Assembly (NCBI GenBank): GCA_029212745.1
Contig: JARGOL010000011.1
Span: 1 to 64,000, forward strand
Reading direction: 5' to 3'
Source: Alcanivoracaceae bacterium
Lineage (GTDB): Bacteria > Pseudomonadota > Gammaproteobacteria > Pseudomonadales > Alcanivoracaceae
Length of the DNA: 64,000 nt
In this document: positions 5,760 to 14,340 of the stretch, piece after piece
Position numbering within the stretch: position 1 is the first letter of the stretch
Layout: the number at the start of each line of letters is the position of its first letter
Notes under the pieces: generated by a model
Told to the model about the DNA's origin: nothing
The model's input: the letters and a program-made list of their open reading frames with translations, nothing else
Database searches by the model: none
Made by a program: the position numbers and the translations under genes

Positions 5760-7202
5760 ATGGTCGCCGAAGTAAAAGCGCTACACGCCAACGATGACGA
5801 AATTGCCCGCATGCAGGCCATCTTCCAGGCCCAGCGGGAAGCATTCCGCAAGCACCCCTACCCCACGGGTGAAGAGCGCCTGGAGCACCTCTCGCGCATC
5901 AAGCCGGTGCTGCTCGAGCACATGGAGTCCATCTGTGAGGCGCTGAACGACGATTTCGGTGCCCGCTCCTACGACGAGACCAAGCTGGCCGAAGTGATGA
6001 CCAGCATCGAGGGCATCAAGTATTACAGCAAGCACCTGCGCAAGTGGATGAAGCCGCAGAAGCGCAAGGTGGGCGCGGCCCAGTGGCCGGGCTCGGCGTT
6101 CGTGACCTACCAGCCCAAGGGCGTGGTGGGCATCGTCACGCCCTGGAACTACCCCATGTACCTGGCCATCGGCCCCATGCTCGGCGCCCTGGCGGCCGGC
6201 AACCGGGTGATGATCAAGATGAGCGAGTTCACGCCGCGCGCCGGCGAGCTGCTGCAGCGCCTGCTGGGCGAGATCTTTCCGGAAGACCATGTTGCCGTGA
6301 TCAATGGTGAGGCCGACGTGGCCCAGGCATTCACGCAGCTGCCGTTCGACCACATCCTGTTCACCGGCTCCACCAATGTCGGCCGTCACGTCATGCGCGC
6401 AGCTGCCGAAAACCTGACCCCGGTGACCCTGGAGCTGGGTGGCAAGAGCCCCTGCATCATCGGTGAAAACTTCCCCATGAAGGACGCCGTCGAGCGCATT
6501 TCCTTCGGCAAGTGTTTCAATGCCGGCCAGACCTGCGTATCGCCGGATTACATTCTTTGTCCGCGCAATCGCATTGACGATTTCATCGCCACCTTCACCG
6601 AACAGGTGGCGGGCATGTACCCGACCATGCGCGACAACCCGGATCTCACCTCGGTGGTCAACGAGCGCCAGTACACCCGCCTGCAGGGCTACCTGAAAGA
6701 TGCCGAAGCGAAAGGCGCGAAGGTGGTGCAGGTGAATCCGGCCAACGAAGATTTTTCCGGCACCCACAAGATCCCGTTCACCATGGTGCTGGATGTCACC
6801 GATGACATGGACATCGCCCACGACGAGATCTTCGGCCCGTTGATGATCGTGCAGCCTTACGATTCCCTCGACGAGGCCATCCAGTACGTCAACGACCGTC
6901 CGCGGCCGCTGGCCCTGTATTACTTCGACTGGAACATGGCCAATGCCAACCACGTGCTCAACAACACCCACTCCGGTGGCGTTTGCCTGAACGACACCAT
7001 GACCCACGTGGGCGTGGATGACATCCCGTTTGGTGGTGTCGGGCCGTCCGGCATGGGTGCCTATCATGGCCACGAAGGCTTCCTCACCTTCTCCCACGCC
7101 AAGGGTGTGTTCAAGAAGGGGCGCTACAACGCCACCAAGAATATCCTGCCGCCGTTCGGTCGCGGTTTTCACAAGTTCATCTACAAGTTCATGCTGAAGT
7201 GA
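5760..7202 (+). CDS. Coniferyl-aldehyde-dehydrogenase-type NAD(P)+ aldehyde dehydrogenase
   Basis: A 480-residue aldehyde dehydrogenase that oxidises aldehydes to carboxylic acids. Catalytic Glu225 (LELGGKSP) and Cys259 (FNAGQTC) are present, as is the cofactor-binding region (TPWNYP near 127-132, FTGSTNVG near 201-208). Length and the C-terminal region match the coniferyl aldehyde dehydrogenase / class-3-like branch, members of which also take fatty aldehydes. The start ATG has GGGAGG upstream. It is the first gene of an operon with the Tat lipoprotein (13-base gap) and the GMC oxidoreductase, so a likely role is the second step of alcohol-to-acid oxidation; the true substrate is not shown by sequence. 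Confidence 0.93.
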   Translation: MVAEVKALHANDDEIARMQAIFQAQREAFRKHPYPTGEERLEHLSRIKPVLLEHMESICEALNDDFGARSYDETKLAEVMTSIEGIKYYSKHLRKWMKPQKRKVGAAQWPGSAFVTYQPKGVVGIVTPWNYPMYLAIGPMLGALAAGNRVMIKMSEFTPRAGELLQRLLGEIFPEDHVAVINGEADVAQAFTQLPFDHILFTGSTNVGRHVMRAAAENLTPVTLELGGKSPCIIGENFPMKDAVERISFGKCFNAGQTCVSPDYILCPRNRIDDFIATFTEQVAGMYPTMRDNPDLTSVVNERQYTRLQGYLKDAEAKGAKVVQVNPANEDFSGTHKIPFTMVLDVTDDMDIAHDEIFGPLMIVQPYDSLDEAIQYVNDRPRPLALYYFDWNMANANHVLNNTHSGGVCLNDTMTHVGVDDIPFGGVGPSGMGAYHGHEGFLTFSHAKGVFKKGRYNATKNILPPFGRGFHKFIYKFMLK

Positions 7203-7215
7203 CCGGAGCACGGCG

Positions 7216-7758
7216 ATGACTGAAACCAACCTCGGCCGGCGCGGCTTTCTCAAGCTCAGCGCCGGCGGTGCCGCCATGCTGTCCCTCGGCGCCAGCCTGT
7301 CCGTTCTCAGTGGCTGTTCCAGTGGGCCGAAAACCGCGGCGGACGGCTTCCTGCATTTGCGCGCCTCCGATCTCGAGGTGCTGCGCCCGTGGGTGCCGGT
7401 GGTGCTGTCCGCAGACAGTCGCCCCAATGGCGATGCCGATATCGAACGCGCTCTTGTGGTGCTCGATGGCCTGCTGGAAAACGCTGGGCCGCTGGCGCGC
7501 AAGATGCTGTTCGAGCTCTATGACGTCATGCACCTGGGCGCATTCCGCTGGTGGGCCACCGGGGTCTGGAGCGATCCGGCCACGCTCACGCTGGAGCAGC
7601 GCACAGCAGCGTTGGCCAACTGGGAGCATATCGATTCCACCTTCGGCCGCGCCGCCTTCCGCGGGCTGACCAGTCCGCTCATGTCCGGCTGGTACCAGGT
7701 GCCTGAAATGGCATTGACCACCGGGTATCCCGGTCCCCCGAAAAAGATCGTCGGTTAA
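7216..7758 (+). CDS. Tat-exported lipoprotein, small subunit partner of the GMC oxidoreductase
   Basis: A 180-residue protein. The N-terminus has a twin-arginine signal (RRGFLK, residues 9-14) followed by a lipobox (LSGC, Cys34), so it is predicted to be exported folded and lipid-anchored. The remainder is a helical domain of the kind found in small subunits that accompany GMC dehydrogenases (gluconate 2-dehydrogenase subunit 3-like). The downstream GMC protein has no signal of its own; in known three-subunit FAD sugar dehydrogenases the catalytic subunit is carried out by the Tat signal of the small subunit, and the same may hold here. The gap to the GMC gene is 11 bases. Confidence 0.8.
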   Translation: MTETNLGRRGFLKLSAGGAAMLSLGASLSVLSGCSSGPKTAADGFLHLRASDLEVLRPWVPVVLSADSRPNGDADIERALVVLDGLLENAGPLARKMLFELYDVMHLGAFRWWATGVWSDPATLTLEQRTAALANWEHIDSTFGRAAFRGLTSPLMSGWYQVPEMALTTGYPGPPKKIVG

Positions 7759-7769
7759 GGAGTGGCGTG

Positions 7770-9407
7770 ATGGATTTGTCCAATCTTGAAGTACGGGGCA
7801 TCGCCGATCCCTGGAAGGAGGGCATTGCCCGCGGCTGGGATGTGGTGGATGGCGCCACCCTGGAAGAAAGCCGCATGGTGGAAGCGGACGTGGTCATTAT
7901 CGGCAGCGGCGCCGGCGGCGGTGTCAGTGCCGAGATCCTGTCAAAGGCGGGCCTCAAGGTGGTCATCATTGAAGCGGCCCGGCTGAAATCGTCCGACGCC
8001 TTCGACATGGACGAAGGCGCTGCCTATCGCGACCTCTACCAGGAAGGTGCGGCACGGGCCAACAAGGACGGCACCATTACCATCCTCCAGGGCCGTGCCG
8101 TGGGTGGCACCACCGTGGTCAACTGGACGTCGAGCTTTCGCACGCCCGGGCAGACACTGGATTTCTGGGCCAGTGAGTTTGGCGTTGAGGGCATGGACCG
8201 GGCGTCCATGGACCCGTATTTCCAGACCATGGAAGAGCGCCTCAAGGTCAGCAAGTGGGCCATGCCGCCCAATGCCAACAACGATGTCATCAAGCGCGGC
8301 TGTGACGCGCTGGGCTGGAGCTGGGCGGTGATCCCGCGCAACGTGGATGGCTGCTGGAACCTCGGCTATTGCGGCACCGGTTGTCCCACCAACGCCAAGC
8401 AGAGCATGCTGGTCACCACGTTGCCGGCGGCCATGGAAAACGGCGCCAGCCTGTTTCACAGCTGCGAGGCCGATGTGGTGCTGACCGACAAGGGCCGCGC
8501 AAAGGCTGTGGTCTGCCACACCCTGGATGAACGCAAGCAGCGCCGCCCGGTGCGTGTCACCGTGCAGGCAAAAACCATCATCGCTGCCGCCGGCGGCATC
8601 AACACGCCCGCCCTGTTCAAGCGCTCCGCCCTGCCGGACCCGAATGAGCGTGTCGGCAAGCGCACCTTCCTGCATCCCACCACCCTGGTGGTGGGTGACA
8701 TGGATGACAACGTGGCGCCCTACTACGGCGCGCCGCAATCGCTCTACTCGGATGAGTTCGTCTGGCGTGATGGCGTGGACGGCAATATCGGCTACAAGAT
8801 CGAGGTCATGCCGCTGCATCCGGGCCTGTTCGCCGGCCTGCTGGGTGGCTTTGGCCAGGGCGCGCGCGAGCAGATTGAGCAGCTGCCGCAGTATGCCGGT
8901 GCTATTGGCCTGATGCGTGACGGTTTCCATGAAGACAGCCAGGGCGGCGAAGTGCATCTCACCGATGACGGACGGCCACTGCTGGATTACACGCTCAACC
9001 GCCACGTGCTCGAGGGTGCCCGTGATGTGCACCTGAGCCTGACGGAAATGCTGTTTGCTGCCGGTGCCACGCGCGTGCGGCCCGGACACATGGATTCACC
9101 GTTCCACAGCAGCTGGTCCCAGGCCCGCGATGCCATCAAGGGCTACAACTATGCCCCCGGCTTCGTCGGTGTCGGCAGCGCCCATGTCATGGGTGGCTGT
9201 GCCATGGGCCATGGCGATCGCTGCGTGGTGGACAGTGACGGCCAGCACAAGCACGTGGAAAACCTGTACGTGTTCGATGGCTCCGTGTTCCCCACCAGCC
9301 TGGGCGTCAACCCGCAGCTGACCATCTACGGCATGACCGCGCGTAACGCCGGCAAGCTGGCGCAAAAGCTCACCGCCGAAAAGCAGCCCGAAAGCGCCAA
9401 CCTGTAG
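7770..9407 (+). CDS. GMC-family FAD-dependent oxidoreductase (alcohol dehydrogenase type)
   Basis: A 545-residue GMC oxidoreductase. The FAD-binding motif GSGAGGG is near residue 46; the GMC C-terminal domain includes GSAHVMGGC with the catalytic His and GVNPQLTIYG with the conserved Asn. AAGGAG precedes ATG 7770 by seven bases; a GTG one codon earlier is the alternative. Family members oxidise primary alcohols or sugars and pass electrons to the respiratory chain or a quinone. Coupled to the aldehyde dehydrogenase upstream, it probably oxidises fatty or aromatic alcohols. Cysteine-rich NLGYCGTGCPTNAK (residues about 194-207) resembles the segment found in respiratory-chain-linked members. 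Confidence 0.92.
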   Translation: MDLSNLEVRGIADPWKEGIARGWDVVDGATLEESRMVEADVVIIGSGAGGGVSAEILSKAGLKVVIIEAARLKSSDAFDMDEGAAYRDLYQEGAARANKDGTITILQGRAVGGTTVVNWTSSFRTPGQTLDFWASEFGVEGMDRASMDPYFQTMEERLKVSKWAMPPNANNDVIKRGCDALGWSWAVIPRNVDGCWNLGYCGTGCPTNAKQSMLVTTLPAAMENGASLFHSCEADVVLTDKGRAKAVVCHTLDERKQRRPVRVTVQAKTIIAAAGGINTPALFKRSALPDPNERVGKRTFLHPTTLVVGDMDDNVAPYYGAPQSLYSDEFVWRDGVDGNIGYKIEVMPLHPGLFAGLLGGFGQGAREQIEQLPQYAGAIGLMRDGFHEDSQGGEVHLTDDGRPLLDYTLNRHVLEGARDVHLSLTEMLFAAGATRVRPGHMDSPFHSSWSQARDAIKGYNYAPGFVGVGSAHVMGGCAMGHGDRCVVDSDGQHKHVENLYVFDGSVFPTSLGVNPQLTIYGMTARNAGKLAQKLTAEKQPESANL

Positions 9408-9429
9408 GGGTGGCCCTGCCGGCCACTGA

Positions 9430-10014
<585 letters not shown>

Positions 10015-10020
10015 AGCGCT

Positions 10021-10051
10021 GAGCGGGCGCTGCGATTGACTGAGCCCGCTC
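10021..10051. terminator. Possible terminator after coaD
   Basis: Perfect inverted repeat GAGCGGGC / GCCCGCTC with a 15-base loop, seven bases after the coaD stop. The downstream T-run is weak (TCACCCTTT), so termination may be inefficient. Confidence 0.4.
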
Positions 10052-10121
10052 TCACCCTTTCGTCCGGTTGCCGTTCACAGTAATCGCGCACATTATCCCC
10101 TATCCTTGCAGCGTATAACTG

Positions 10122-10142
10122 CACCCGGCCGTGTACCGGGTG
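10122..10142. repeat. Inverted repeat in the ggt leader
   Basis: CACCCGG and CCGGGTG flank a seven-base loop, about 37 bases upstream of the ggt start. It could be a hairpin in the 5' leader or an operator; the sequence alone does not decide. Confidence 0.35.
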
Positions 10143-10179
10143 TGGACATTCTTGTTTGTGCAGAACACAGGGGGCAGCC

Positions 10180-11862
10180 ATGCGGCATGCAGTGTTGGCA
10201 TTTCTTCTTGTTATCGCGTTCCCGCTGAACGCGAAGACACCACCGGCGGCGGCCATCGCCTCGGCCCACCCGCTGGCCACCCAGGCCGGGTTCGATATTC
10301 TTGATGCCGGCGGTAACGCCTTCGATGCCGCGGTTGCGGTGGCGGCGGTACTGGCCGTGGTAGAACCCTACTCCGCCGGCATGGGCGGCGGTGGCTTCTG
10401 GCTGTTGCACCGCGCCAGCGACCAGCACGAGGTGATGCTGGATGCGCGCGAGACAGCGCCCGCCGCTGCCACGGCTGACATGTACCAGGATGAAGACGGC
10501 ACGGTGGTGCGCGACTGGGCCATCAACGGGCCGGCGGCGGCCGGCATTCCCGGGCAGGCAGAGGCCTTTGCCCACCTGGCGGCGGGCTACGGTCGGCTGC
10601 CCCTGGCTGACGTGCTGGCACCGGCGATTCGTATCGCCCGGGAAGGCTTTGCCGTGGATGACCACTACCGCAAGCTCGCCAACTACCGCAAGGATGCCCT
10701 GAACCGCTTTCCGCAGGCGCGTGCCATTTTCCTGACCAATGGCGAAGTGCCGCACACCGGCTACCTCCTGCAGCAGCCGGACCTGGCCGGGGTGCTGGAA
10801 GCCATTGCCGCCAACGGCCGCGATGGCTTCTATGCCGGTGAGGTGGCAAAGAAGCTGGTGGAGGGTGTGCAGTTCAATGGTGGCCTGTGGACGCTGGACG
10901 ATTTGAAGAACTACCGGGTTATTGAACGTGCGCCGGTGGTGGGCAGTTTCCGCGGCGCCCGCATCGTCTCTGCGGCACCACCGTCGTCCGGCGGCGTCGT
11001 CCTGCTTGAAGCGCTGGCCATTCTCGACCAGGTCACCGATGGGTCCACCAGCGAGGCGGATTTTACCCACCGTGCCGTGGAGGCCATGCGCCGTGCTTAC
11101 CGGGACCGGGCCTTGTACCTCGGCGATCCGGACTTTGTCAGCATGCCGCTGGAAAAACTGCTCTCCAGCGATTACGCCGCTGCCCAGGCCGCCACCATTG
11201 ATGCCAGACGGGCGACGCCGAGTGATTCCCTCGGTGATCCGGTCACTGTGCAGCAAGGTAACCACACCACCCACCTGTCGGTGCTCGACATGGAGGGCAA
11301 CCGGGTCTCTGCCACCCTGAGTATCAACCTGCCGTTTGGCTCTGCGTTTGTGCCGGCCGGAACCGGTGTGGTGCTGAACAACGAGATGGATGACTTCTCC
11401 GCCAAGCCGGGCGTGCCCAATGCCTACGGCCTCGTGGGCAGCGAGGCCAATGCCATTGCGCCGGGCAAGCGGCCGCTGTCGTCCATGACGCCCACGTTTG
11501 TGGAGTTCGACAACAAGGTGGCCATTCTGGGTACGCCCGGCGGCTCACGCATTATCAGCATGGTGATGCTGGGCGTGATTGAGGCACTCAAGGGAACGCC
11601 GCCGCAGCAATGGGTCAGCGCGCCGCGTTTTCATCACCAGTACCTGCCCGACCGTGTCCATGCAGAGCCGTCGTTTGTCGGTGGTGAGCTGGCCAAGAGC
11701 CTGCGCCTGAAGGGCCACCAGGTGGACTCCACCGGACGGCCCTACGGCAACATGCAGGCGATTCTCTGGGACAGCGCTGCCGGCACTGTGCAGGCGGCAG
11801 CGGACCCGCGCGCCATCGGCAAGTCAAAAGTCCGGCCTACCCGGCCAAGGGACCTGCCCTGA
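10180..11862 (+). CDS. ggt: Gamma-glutamyltransferase
   Basis: A 560-residue exported N-terminal nucleophile hydrolase that cleaves the gamma-glutamyl bond of glutathione. The signal peptide is about residues 1-18 (MRHAVLAFLLVIAFPLNA). The proenzyme would self-cleave before Thr363 in the NHTTHLSV motif, giving large and small subunits; substrate-loop residues (SSGG near 273, LSSMTPTF near 428-435) are present. The ATG at 10180 has AGGGGG upstream; an earlier TTG lacks support. Length is normal. In P. aeruginosa, as I recall, a ferredoxin gene lies between coaD and ggt; it is absent here. Confidence 0.95.
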   Translation: MRHAVLAFLLVIAFPLNAKTPPAAAIASAHPLATQAGFDILDAGGNAFDAAVAVAAVLAVVEPYSAGMGGGGFWLLHRASDQHEVMLDARETAPAAATADMYQDEDGTVVRDWAINGPAAAGIPGQAEAFAHLAAGYGRLPLADVLAPAIRIAREGFAVDDHYRKLANYRKDALNRFPQARAIFLTNGEVPHTGYLLQQPDLAGVLEAIAANGRDGFYAGEVAKKLVEGVQFNGGLWTLDDLKNYRVIERAPVVGSFRGARIVSAAPPSSGGVVLLEALAILDQVTDGSTSEADFTHRAVEAMRRAYRDRALYLGDPDFVSMPLEKLLSSDYAAAQAATIDARRATPSDSLGDPVTVQQGNHTTHLSVLDMEGNRVSATLSINLPFGSAFVPAGTGVVLNNEMDDFSAKPGVPNAYGLVGSEANAIAPGKRPLSSMTPTFVEFDNKVAILGTPGGSRIISMVMLGVIEALKGTPPQQWVSAPRFHHQYLPDRVHAEPSFVGGELAKSLRLKGHQVDSTGRPYGNMQAILWDSAAGTVQAAADPRAIGKSKVRPTRPRDLP

Positions 11863-11940
11863 AACACGCGTTATCAGTGCGCACAAAAAGGTTCATCGCG
11901 GATTAGCAGGATCAATGCCGCGCCCAGCATGAGCAAGTAA

Positions 11941-11975
11941 CCCCTCTCCCTCCGGGAGAGGGGTTGGGGTGAGGG
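11941..11975. repeat. REP-like palindromic repeat, single copy
   Basis: CCCCTCTCCC-TCC-GGGAGAGGGG hairpin with tail TTGGGGTGAGGG. The same element occurs at 17691-17725 and 50599-50633, with related inverted copies at 17635-17669 and 50542-50576. All lie between genes. Confidence 0.85.
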
Positions 11976-12020
11976 CAGGTGCAACGCCTTGAAGGCTTTC
12001 CCGCTTCAGCGCGATGACCC

Positions 12021-12051
12021 AAAAAAAAGGCCGCGTAAACGCGGCCTTTTT
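12021..12051. terminator. Bidirectional terminator between ggt and the barrel gene
   Basis: A-run, then the perfect hairpin GGCCGCG-TAAA-CGCGGCC, then T-run. Works for both converging genes (ggt on plus, outer-membrane barrel on minus). Confidence 0.92.
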
Positions 12052-12072
12052 GATTGTCTGAGGGACGTGGCT

Positions 12073-12750
12073 TCAGAAGTGCCAGGACAGACCCACCGCA
12101 AACCCGCTCTGGCGTGAGGAACGCTTTTCCTCATACAGCAGGCCGGACGGATCGAGCTGGCTGATCAGGGCGGCGTCGCCCATCAGGTCACCTTCCGGGT
12201 TGCCGTCAGACAGCAGGAAGTATTCACCGTTGATGCTCAGCTTGCCCAGCAGGTTGATTTCCAGGCCGGCAGCCATGGATGAATCGTAGTAGCTGCTGTC
12301 GCCGTTGAGCAGCGCCGGACCACCATTGGTGGCGCGCAGTTCAAACGAATCGGTCACCCGAACCACACCGCCCTGCACGTAGGGCACGAAGATGGAGATC
12401 GGGTATTGCAGGCGCACATAGCCGCCCGCCCAGTAATCGTGCCGGTAGGAGAAATCACCGGAACCACCGATGTACTGCTTGGTCTCTTCGGTATCAGACA
12501 GGGTGCCACCGGCGCGAAGTTCGACGCCGACATAACGGTTCACCTTGCCGCCGAACTTGATGAAGGCATCCTGGGTTTCAAACACGTCGGAGCTGTTGTT
12601 GACGCCCAGATCTTTCAGGCCGTAGCGGTCACTCTGCTCGATCGTGGCGGCACCGATGCCGATGTAGTTATGGGTTTCGTCGGCAGCGTGTGCTGAGGTG
12701 CCGAGAGCGGCCAGGCCAGACGCCAGCACCAATGCGCATATTCTTTTCAT
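12073..12750 (-). CDS. Outer-membrane beta-barrel protein
   Basis: A 225-residue protein with a signal peptide (MKRICALVLASGLAALGTSAHA, cleaved after about residue 22) and a mature chain of alternating hydrophobic strands ending in the aromatic residue Phe (LSWHF), typical of outer-membrane insertion. Strands such as YVGVELRAGG and GFAVGLSWHF fit an 8-stranded OmpA/OmpW-like barrel. No specific substrate can be inferred. It is followed by a strong terminator and lies 37 bases downstream of the small exported protein at 12788-13198, with its own start at 12750. Confidence 0.85.
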   Translation of the reverse strand: MKRICALVLASGLAALGTSAHAADETHNYIGIGAATIEQSDRYGLKDLGVNNSSDVFETQDAFIKFGGKVNRYVGVELRAGGTLSDTEETKQYIGGSGDFSYRHDYWAGGYVRLQYPISIFVPYVQGGVVRVTDSFELRATNGGPALLNGDSSYYDSSMAAGLEINLLGKLSINGEYFLLSDGNPEGDLMGDAALISQLDPSGLLYEEKRSSRQSGFAVGLSWHF

Positions 12751-12787
12751 CGTTATGTTCTCCTTGACCCGATATCGGCAGCCGGCG

Positions 12788-13198
12788 TTATTCGCCGGAC
12801 TGCTGCGCCTGTTTGTTGGCGGCTTCCTGGCGTGCTACTTCGCGACTTTTCTCCAGCTCGCGTTCCTGCACCAGGCGCTCCTGCTGTGCCGGCGTGCAGC
12901 CAAGGCAACGGATAAAAGCAGCATGACCCGGCTTGCGCACCAGAGTGCCGGCGGCTTCATCGGTGCTGCGGGCAATGGCCGTGAATGGCAGCGTCACCGT
13001 GAAGATGGCGGCACCCGCCAGTGTCGATACGATCAGGAAGGGACGCGCGAATACGGCGTCGCCGATCATTGCCATCTCCCCGGGCCGATCGTTGATGGTG
13101 ACACTGTTTCCAGCGGACGCCGTCATCGGCATCAGGCTGGTGAGCATCATGGAGGTGGCGAGGGCGGAGGCCAGTATCGGGCGCTTAGCTCGCATCAT
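12788..13198 (-). CDS. Uncharacterised exported protein with RCLGC motif
   Basis: A 136-residue protein with a signal-like N-terminus (residues 1-29), a hydrophobic segment at about 52-76 (FLIVSTLAGAAIFTVTLPFTA), a conserved-looking motif TFxRCLGC-type (here FIRCLGC near residue 97-100), and a Glu/Gln/Arg-rich helical tail. I recall similar small proteins in Pseudomonas, some labelled multidrug transporter without evidence; function is unknown. The initiator is one of two adjacent ATGs at 13198/13195, with GAGGG upstream. Confidence 0.8.
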   Translation of the reverse strand: MMRAKRPILASALATSMMLTSLMPMTASAGNSVTINDRPGEMAMIGDAVFARPFLIVSTLAGAAIFTVTLPFTAIARSTDEAAGTLVRKPGHAAFIRCLGCTPAQQERLVQERELEKSREVARQEAANKQAQQSGE

Positions 13199-13331
13199 GA
13201 TGAGTCCCTCTAATTGCTTGTTATAGTTAAAGTATCGCTGCCATTGTGGCTGCTAAGTCATTAAAATTCCAACAATTGCATCACAATCTACACCTTTGCC
13301 GAGTCAGCGGCAACCCTCTGTAGCGGTCTTG

Positions 13332-13355
13332 AGAAGCCCTTTTTACGGGGCTTTC
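13332..13355. terminator. Possible weak terminator after mutM
   Basis: Inverted repeat AAGCCC / GGGCTT around TTTTTACG, about 30 bases beyond the mutM stop. No clean T-run on either side, so low confidence. Confidence 0.3.
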
Positions 13356-13382
13356 GTCACATTTTGCCCCACCGGCGGGCAG

Positions 13383-14192
13383 TCATGTCTGGCATCGTGG
13401 GCAGTAACTGGTGCTGCGCTGGCCGTGGCGGGCCCCCTTGAGGGGCGTCTGGCAGCGTGGGCAGGGGGCCCCGGCGCGACCGTACACGGCCAGTTCCTGG
13501 GCGAAATAGCCGGGCTGGCCGTCGGCGCGGGTGAAATCCCGCAACGTGGTGCCGCCCGCCTCGATGGCCCGTGCCAGCACCGTCCGCACGGCCGCCGCCA
13601 GGGCCTCGTAGCGGGCCGCCGAGATGCGCCCGGCCGGCCGGGACGGGTGGATGCCGGCCAGGAACAGGCTCTCCTGGGCATAGATGTTGCCCACCCCCAC
13701 CACCGTGTGGTTGTCCATCAGGAAGGTTTTCACCGCCTGCCGTCGGCCGCGGCTGCGCTGGTGCAGCCAGGCACCGGAAAACGTCGGCTCCAGTGGTTCC
13801 GGGCCGAGCCGGTCGAGCAGGGCATGCTGGCCCGGGGTGTCCGTCCAGAGCACGGCGCCGAACCGGCGCGGATCGTTCAGCCGCACCAGCGTGTGGTTGT
13901 CCAGTACCAGGTCCACGTGGTCATGTTTGCCCGGCGGCTGGCTGGCGGGCAGTACCCGCAGGCTGCCGGACATGCCCAGGTGCAGCAGCAGCTGGCCGTG
14001 GGGCACGTCGACCAGCAGGAACTTGGCGCGGCGATTGACGCCCAGCACCGGGGCATCCGCCAGGCGCATCACCGCGTCCGGCACCGGCCAGCGCAGCTGG
14101 CGCTGGCGCACCGTCACGGCGGTGATCACCCGGTCCTGCAGGTGCGGGGCAATGCCCCGGCGGGTGGTCTCGACTTCCGGCAATTCCGGCAT
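13383..14192 (-). CDS. mutM: Formamidopyrimidine-DNA glycosylase
   Basis: A 269-residue bifunctional DNA glycosylase/AP lyase that removes 8-oxoguanine and formamidopyrimidines. The mature N-terminus PELPEVE provides catalytic Pro2 and Glu3; Lys57 lies in NRRAKFLLV; the helix-two-turn-helix is around 150-215 (GVGNIYAQE); and the C-terminal zinc finger has two CPRC pairs. All essential residues are present and length is standard. Divergent from the hydantoinase gene; not in an operon with genes visible here. Confidence 0.98.
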   Translation of the reverse strand: MPELPEVETTRRGIAPHLQDRVITAVTVRQRQLRWPVPDAVMRLADAPVLGVNRRAKFLLVDVPHGQLLLHLGMSGSLRVLPASQPPGKHDHVDLVLDNHTLVRLNDPRRFGAVLWTDTPGQHALLDRLGPEPLEPTFSGAWLHQRSRGRRQAVKTFLMDNHTVVGVGNIYAQESLFLAGIHPSRPAGRISAARYEALAAAVRTVLARAIEAGGTTLRDFTRADGQPGYFAQELAVYGRAGAPCPRCQTPLKGARHGQRSTSYCPRCQT

Positions 14193-14289
14193 GCTGCTCT
14201 ATCCTCCGTCGCCCCGGCGACTGTTGTTTGCGCGGCAAGTATAGCGCCCTGGCGTCACGTGGCTGCCAATGAACCCGGGGCCATGCTAC

Positions 14290-14310
14290 TGTTCGCGCCG
14301 TTAGCGAACA
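14290..14310. promoter_or_regulatory. Inverted repeat TGTTCGC-N7-GCGAACA upstream of the hydantoinase gene
   Basis: Perfect 7-bp arms with a 7-bp spacer, ending 30 bases before the ATG at 14341 and lying in the gap between divergent mutM and the hydantoinase-family gene. Placement fits an operator; the cognate regulator is not identified. Confidence 0.5.
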
Positions 14311-14340
14311 GGGTTGGCAACGGGGCATTCGACAGCACAC

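Noticed and set aside
5781-7502. A 573-codon open frame on the minus strand opposite the ALDH gene
   Set aside because: It is the mirror of a clear, complete aldehyde dehydrogenase in GC-rich DNA, where long antisense frames arise by chance. Its protein is His/Ala/Arg rich with no domain.
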